Positions 26,701-32,700 of a stretch of DNA of 64,000 nt are shown in pieces. The notes beneath the pieces are model-generated. The model searched no databases and had not been told where the DNA came from. It saw nothing but the letters and a program-made list of their open reading frames with translations. This DNA comes from Mytilus trossulus. Taxonomy: Eukaryota; Mollusca; Bivalvia; Mytilida; Mytilidae. The position numbers and the translations under genes were made by a program. How positions within the stretch are numbered: the stretch's first letter is position 1; the number at the start of each line of letters is the position of its first letter. The stretch spans positions 78,881,127-78,945,126 of the forward strand of contig NC_086378.1 of the NCBI RefSeq assembly GCF_036588685.1, written 5' to 3'.

Positions 26701-29700
26701 TACGTTCAAAACTTTTCTAAGGTAGACAGTTTACCATATTCATGTGTTGATTTATAAATACTAAAGCTGCAAACAGAAAATTACCTTGACAATCATCTAT
26801 TTGACCACTCCAGCCATTTACATCGCAAATAATATATTTTGTCGTGTCGGTGTCATATCCCTTATTACAGGTTGGGTGACATACAGATTGATACTCATAA
26901 CCAGGATCTGAACAAGTCAGTTTACCGTTACAAGAATTTGGTGGTGTACTACATTTCTTCTCTACAAATGAAAATAATATGAATTATTGAAACTTTTTAA
27001 AGCCATTAAAGAACACGATAATTTATCATATACAAACATAGATTTAGGAAGATGCGGTGTGAGTGCTAATGAGACAACTCTCCATCCAAATAACAATTTA
27101 AAAAAAGTTAACCATTATAGGTCAATGTACGGCCCCCAATATATTGGTATTTTCGATATTCAATTCAGAAATATAACGTTAATAACTTGACTACGCCTTT
27201 AAAAACTGATACAATCTGAGGCTTCTGGCCGAAACATACTAGATTATGTTATGGCAATTTGTTTATTTCGTTAACATGAAAAGTATTTGAGAAGATGTAG
27301 CATACAGAAGGTGTGTGGACTTCCTTTCTAAGAATACAAAACACAACATAAAAATCCAAATTGAGCCTCGCAAACACTAAATAAATATCCTTGGTCATGT
27401 AGCGAATTTGATTAAGTTATCCTGTTTCAAAAATAAGCAGAAACATTCAGAGACAAACAAAAACTACTAATGAAAGGAATGACACAATAGACAAAAACGA
27501 AAACCCATTAAACGAATGGATGAAAACTGACCGAAATCTAATTTCCAAAAAGCGATAGATTATGTGCTGATTCAATGCTAAACATATGGATATTTTATAG
27601 AAAGTCCACAGTCTTCCCCCTTGTACTCTCATATTTGGCAATTCGATGTTTAATAGTTTTGTTGAACTTAGTAGTATAAATTATTTCCCCCCTACAAAAT
27701 TTACAAACAAGTACACATGTATCAAGTTTAAATTCCAAATATAATGGACTTGGCTGTCTTGTTCTGAAATTCAAAGTGCTTACATAATAACATGGAAGAT
27801 TTGTATTAAAAAGAAAAAAATACAAAATATCGAACTCCAAGAAAATTCAATAAAGACAGTCCTTTCTCAAATGACAAACTATAAAGCTCAAACATATCAA
27901 ATGGAAAATAGTTGTCATATAAAATAAAATTGAGAATGGAAATGGGGAATGTGCCAAAGAGACAACAACCTGACCATAGAACAGACAACAGCAGAAGGTC
28001 ACCAACAGGTCTTCAATGAAACGAGAAATTCCCGCACCCGGCGGCGTCCTTCAGCTGGCCCCTAAACAAATTTATATACTAGTTCAGTGTTAATGAACGC
28101 CATACTAAACTCCAAATTGTACACAAGAAACTAAAAGTTAAAATAATAAAAGACTAACAAATATGCCTGACTTAGTACATGCATTTCTTAATGTAGAAAA
28201 TTGTTGATTAAACATAGTTCATAGCTAAATACAACGCTCACTAATACATACGAACTATGTAAGGTGACCTAAAATCTTGGTCAATTTTATGCATTAGAAG
28301 CGGATTTACCTTTATTAGGAATGCCCAAAGCCGACAGTAGTCAGCCAATGATGTTTAAGGATTATGTGCTGATTCAATGCTAAGCATATGGATATTTTAT
28401 AGAAAGTCCACAGTCTTCCCCCTTGTACTCTCATATTTGGCAATTCGATGTTTGATAGATTAATATTGTATGCAGTGCTAGCAATGATTACCTTGAATCA
28501 AGTTTACAAATTTAGATATTGCCTAAACAAAATATATAAATATGGACCAATTTAGGTACACTGTCACGGAAGTGCTTGTTTTTAGTGACTCATCACGAAG
28601 TATATTGGAATAATAAAGGTTGTTAAGGATTTTTTATAAACAAAAGATGCTAGCACATCATAGAAAAACAGGTGAGTTATCCATGTTTAAAATTTTATAA
28701 CAAAAAATCTCTGTATTAAAGTCTGTGGATTTTCTACAAAAAAATTAGTTTAATATTCAAAAACTTCCTCTTTTATGTGGTTTATATACTGTTCTTAAAA
28801 GACATAATTAGCATATGGAAGAAGCTTTTCTTTTGATATACCCCGCAAACATTAATTGTTTGCATTAGTGTCACCTCACAGATTTAAACAAATCTTCTGT
28901 GGTGGGATGTTGCCTATAAAATTACGGCAATGTACATGATACATTTGCAAATATATACGCGAAGAATGACTATGCCTGTAAGAGAAATTTCAAATACATG
29001 AACAACCAGTATACAATCTTAATCTGACTGTCCTGCGTTTGATCCATGTGTTTTCCTGGCAAATCCGAAAATTTGTTCCACTAGCATTAAGGACGACATC
29101 AAAAGATCGATGTAGGATAAAAAAAACTTAAATCAAATAGTTTGGGGGGGGGGTTAAAATTCTGCAAGTTTTGTATATCTAAAATCGATTTTTACATATA
29201 TCCCTATTGGTAAAACAATTTATCCCAAATTAAGTTAAGAAAGGGGGGGGGGGGGTGTGGGGTCAGTGAAAAAACTATTTGAATTAAGTATTTTATCCTA
29301 CATTGAACTTTTGATGTCGCCCCTAAAAATACACATACATAGAATTATCAACTATAATCTTACTTTCACATGGCACTGTAAAAGACGGTGTCCAAATACC
29401 GCTTTGATTATTATTATCACATGTTATTTCTGCATCATTATTTGCAGGCAACTGGTATCCTTCATTGCAAGAAACGGAACACACAGTCCCATATAAGTGA
29501 TAAGAGGTGTCACATTTATATCTTCCGTTTTCAACATACGGATTTTCGTAACAACGAAAAACTGAAATAGAATTTATATCTTTATCTCAAGGTATGTTTC
29601 ATCCGATTGAACTATTATTTTCAAAGTTCTGATCGTTTGTTCATGTAATTGGTTGATTGTACTTTGGTGTTTTACTTAACTTGCAGCGCAATTGGTATAT

Positions 29701-32700
29701 CATTCTGGTAAATAAAAATTAAAAATCATAAGTGTCAGTTAGCTTTGAGTGTATAACAGAATGAAAAACAATATAATGTGAGATATTATGATTTCATATC
29801 ACCAGTTGCTGTACAGTGAATGTTCTCCAGAAACTGGGAACATTTTGTATGTATATACAACGATTGCTTGTATTTGTATTTTTGTTTATATTTCTGTGTT
29901 GTAGAATTTAGTTCTTTTCCTGTATTTTTTTTTTTTAGTAAAAACGATAAAAAGAGTCATATCACACACACAGTGTTCAATCGTACCGAATTTGCATGCT
30001 TTTATTTCAAGACAGGACCCTTATCAGTTTTGTAAGTGTCGATGGTAGATCTTTCCAAGTCCCCTATATAATTGAATAAACTGATTTTTAAAATTACCCA
30101 AAGCCAAATACCCTGAGGATCATACCTTTCACTGTAAATCGAATTTCACAAGTGTCTTTACTACCAACATTATCAGTAGCCGTATACAGAATAGCATGAC
30201 TTCCACTTCCAAATTCAGATCCAGATGGTTCACCGGATATGGAAATACTATTTAAAAAAAATCAGATAAATAAATGAAAATTTAATAGAAAAAAAGTATG
30301 ATACTGGATATCGTGTGTACGAGCTGTGCCTCTGAAAAATAATGGTCATTAGATATAATTTAAACCACAACCAGGTATATCTAGATCAGACATATAAAAA
30401 AATGCTTACATACCTCCCATTTAACTTGGGGTAGTCACATACTTATTCATATACTTCCTGTGCATATCATGTTTTATGTCAGTGCATCATGGCTAATTTC
30501 CTATTATTGTGAAAATTCCTTTACACACTGATCAACATTGGTATGCTTCACCTGCATTGCCTCAGGAAGCTGGCACTTTAGTTTCTTAATTTAATAGACG
30601 GCGAATTGAAGGGAGTTTTGTTTAATTTTTATTCTGAATCTTATCAATTACTACTGAGCTTATAATACCATCTAGTGATAGCAGTCTACCAGCAGCTATA
30701 TTGACCCAGTGCTTGTAAGTCAAAATACAAATTTGCAGATAAGTTGTTCGAAGATTTTCCAGATAAACTTTTATTAGGAAACCATAAATCCAAAATTTGA
30801 TCATCGACCGAGGATGTAATGCATCTGCTTGTTCACACAAAAAAAAAGAGTGTATGTAACTTACAGTGATCCTTTGAAGCATTAGTGCAGACAAAGTGTG
30901 CAAAATACCGAAAAGGGTCTTGTAGAGGAGTGTAATGACATCTCTTAAAATAAAACACAATTGTACGTCAAAAGAAATAGTATCAACTGCTTAATTGTGT
31001 ACTTTCCATTTCAAAGTATCAACATTGCAGCAGCGCCTGTATATGGCTAATACATCTCACAGTTGATGTAATATTTCAAGGCGTGCGTTTTCTTTCATGA
31101 TTTCGTTGATAAACGGTTGCTGAGTTTCAAGAGTTCCATGTACTGAATTCATCCCATTGAAAATTGTACGAACGGCATCACGAGTTGGTTGACCATTATG
31201 AAATATATGTTTCACAGATTACAACGGTTTCTATCATCATAGCTGCTACTCCGTCCATCTTTTCCCAACATAAATTTGAAATATCATTAGGTTTGACTTA
31301 AGCAACATGACGGTTGCAACATGTGGAGAAAGATCTGAGTTAACTTCCCGGTTTTAGTGGAACATGGATTACTCAGTCTTTAGTATTCTATGTTGTGTTT
31401 TGTAAACTGCTGTTAATCCCTTGGTCTTTTTTTGTTTGTTTGTTTCCCATGGCTGAGTATATTAATAAGCAGATGTGATATGATAGCCTATGATACAACT
31501 CTCCATCGATGTCATAATGTATATAAAGTTTATTTCCATCTGAATGATCCTTTATAGACTTGCTACATGTCCCTTCCTAAATATATTTTATTTCTTCTTT
31601 TCTTTTAATATTGCCCCTTTAATAATTTTAATGCTATAACTAGGAGATTATAATTATACTGACATCTGCAGGAGGAAGGGGAATCAGTAGGCTGGCACTT
31701 ATCAGTAAACATATTAATTAGTAAGAGAGAAATAATAGATAGGGAATTGTAGCAAGTCTAGATCCTTTAATATCTTGCGAATTTCTTTTAAAATGCTTTT
31801 TAAACCTAGGTGCTCAGATTACTGTTTATTCGGACTACATCAAGGACTTGGTGAAATTCTTGCTTTTCAGACTTTTACCTATGTTTAACAAAGAGGTGGT
31901 ATTGATTCTTTTATGTTTTTGTATATTGCAAACGGATAACATATGTATTTTTTACAAGCTGGTTCATACCGGAGCTGCTGTTTTTTTTTACTGACCTTCT
32001 TCCTTAATACTATTATCATTAATGATCACATGACCAGACAATTTTATAACATGATATATTTTTTTAAGAAATCAAGAAAATATGCTGCGATATCTATTTA
32101 TTCTTCGTTTTAGACATTTTAAGTTGTTGATAACTGTAAGCACATATTTAGCATGACTTTAAAACACCATTTTATTATCGTGTCATTCTAGCTTCTGCAA
32201 ATAAGCAGATTTTGTTCAATACCGCCAATATAGAAATTACATTTTAGTCTAAAATGACAAAATCGCACTTATTAATGAACGCAATATACATATGAATTTG
32301 CAGTATTCGATAATCCGATGTTAGTCTTTCTGGGACTTGATATAAAAGAGGACCAAAAGATACCAGTGGGTCATTCAAACTTTTAGATCAAAAATAAATT
32401 GACAACGCCATGCTAAAAAGAAAAAGACAAACAGAGAAATAAAAGTACACAAAACACAACATAGAAAACGAAAGACTAAGCAACACAAACACCACAAAAA
32501 ACTCGTGCTGATCTCAGGTGCTCCGGTAGAGTAAGCAGATCCTGCTTCACATGTGACACCGTCGTGTTGCTTATGTTATTACAAGTCCGGTAAAAGGTCT
32601 TATTCGGTATATCACATTTGTGAAAAGTGTACGGCATTGTAGTAACGGCATAAGGAACATATCCGATATCATCAAACAAATTTTGTTTTCGATATAAAGC

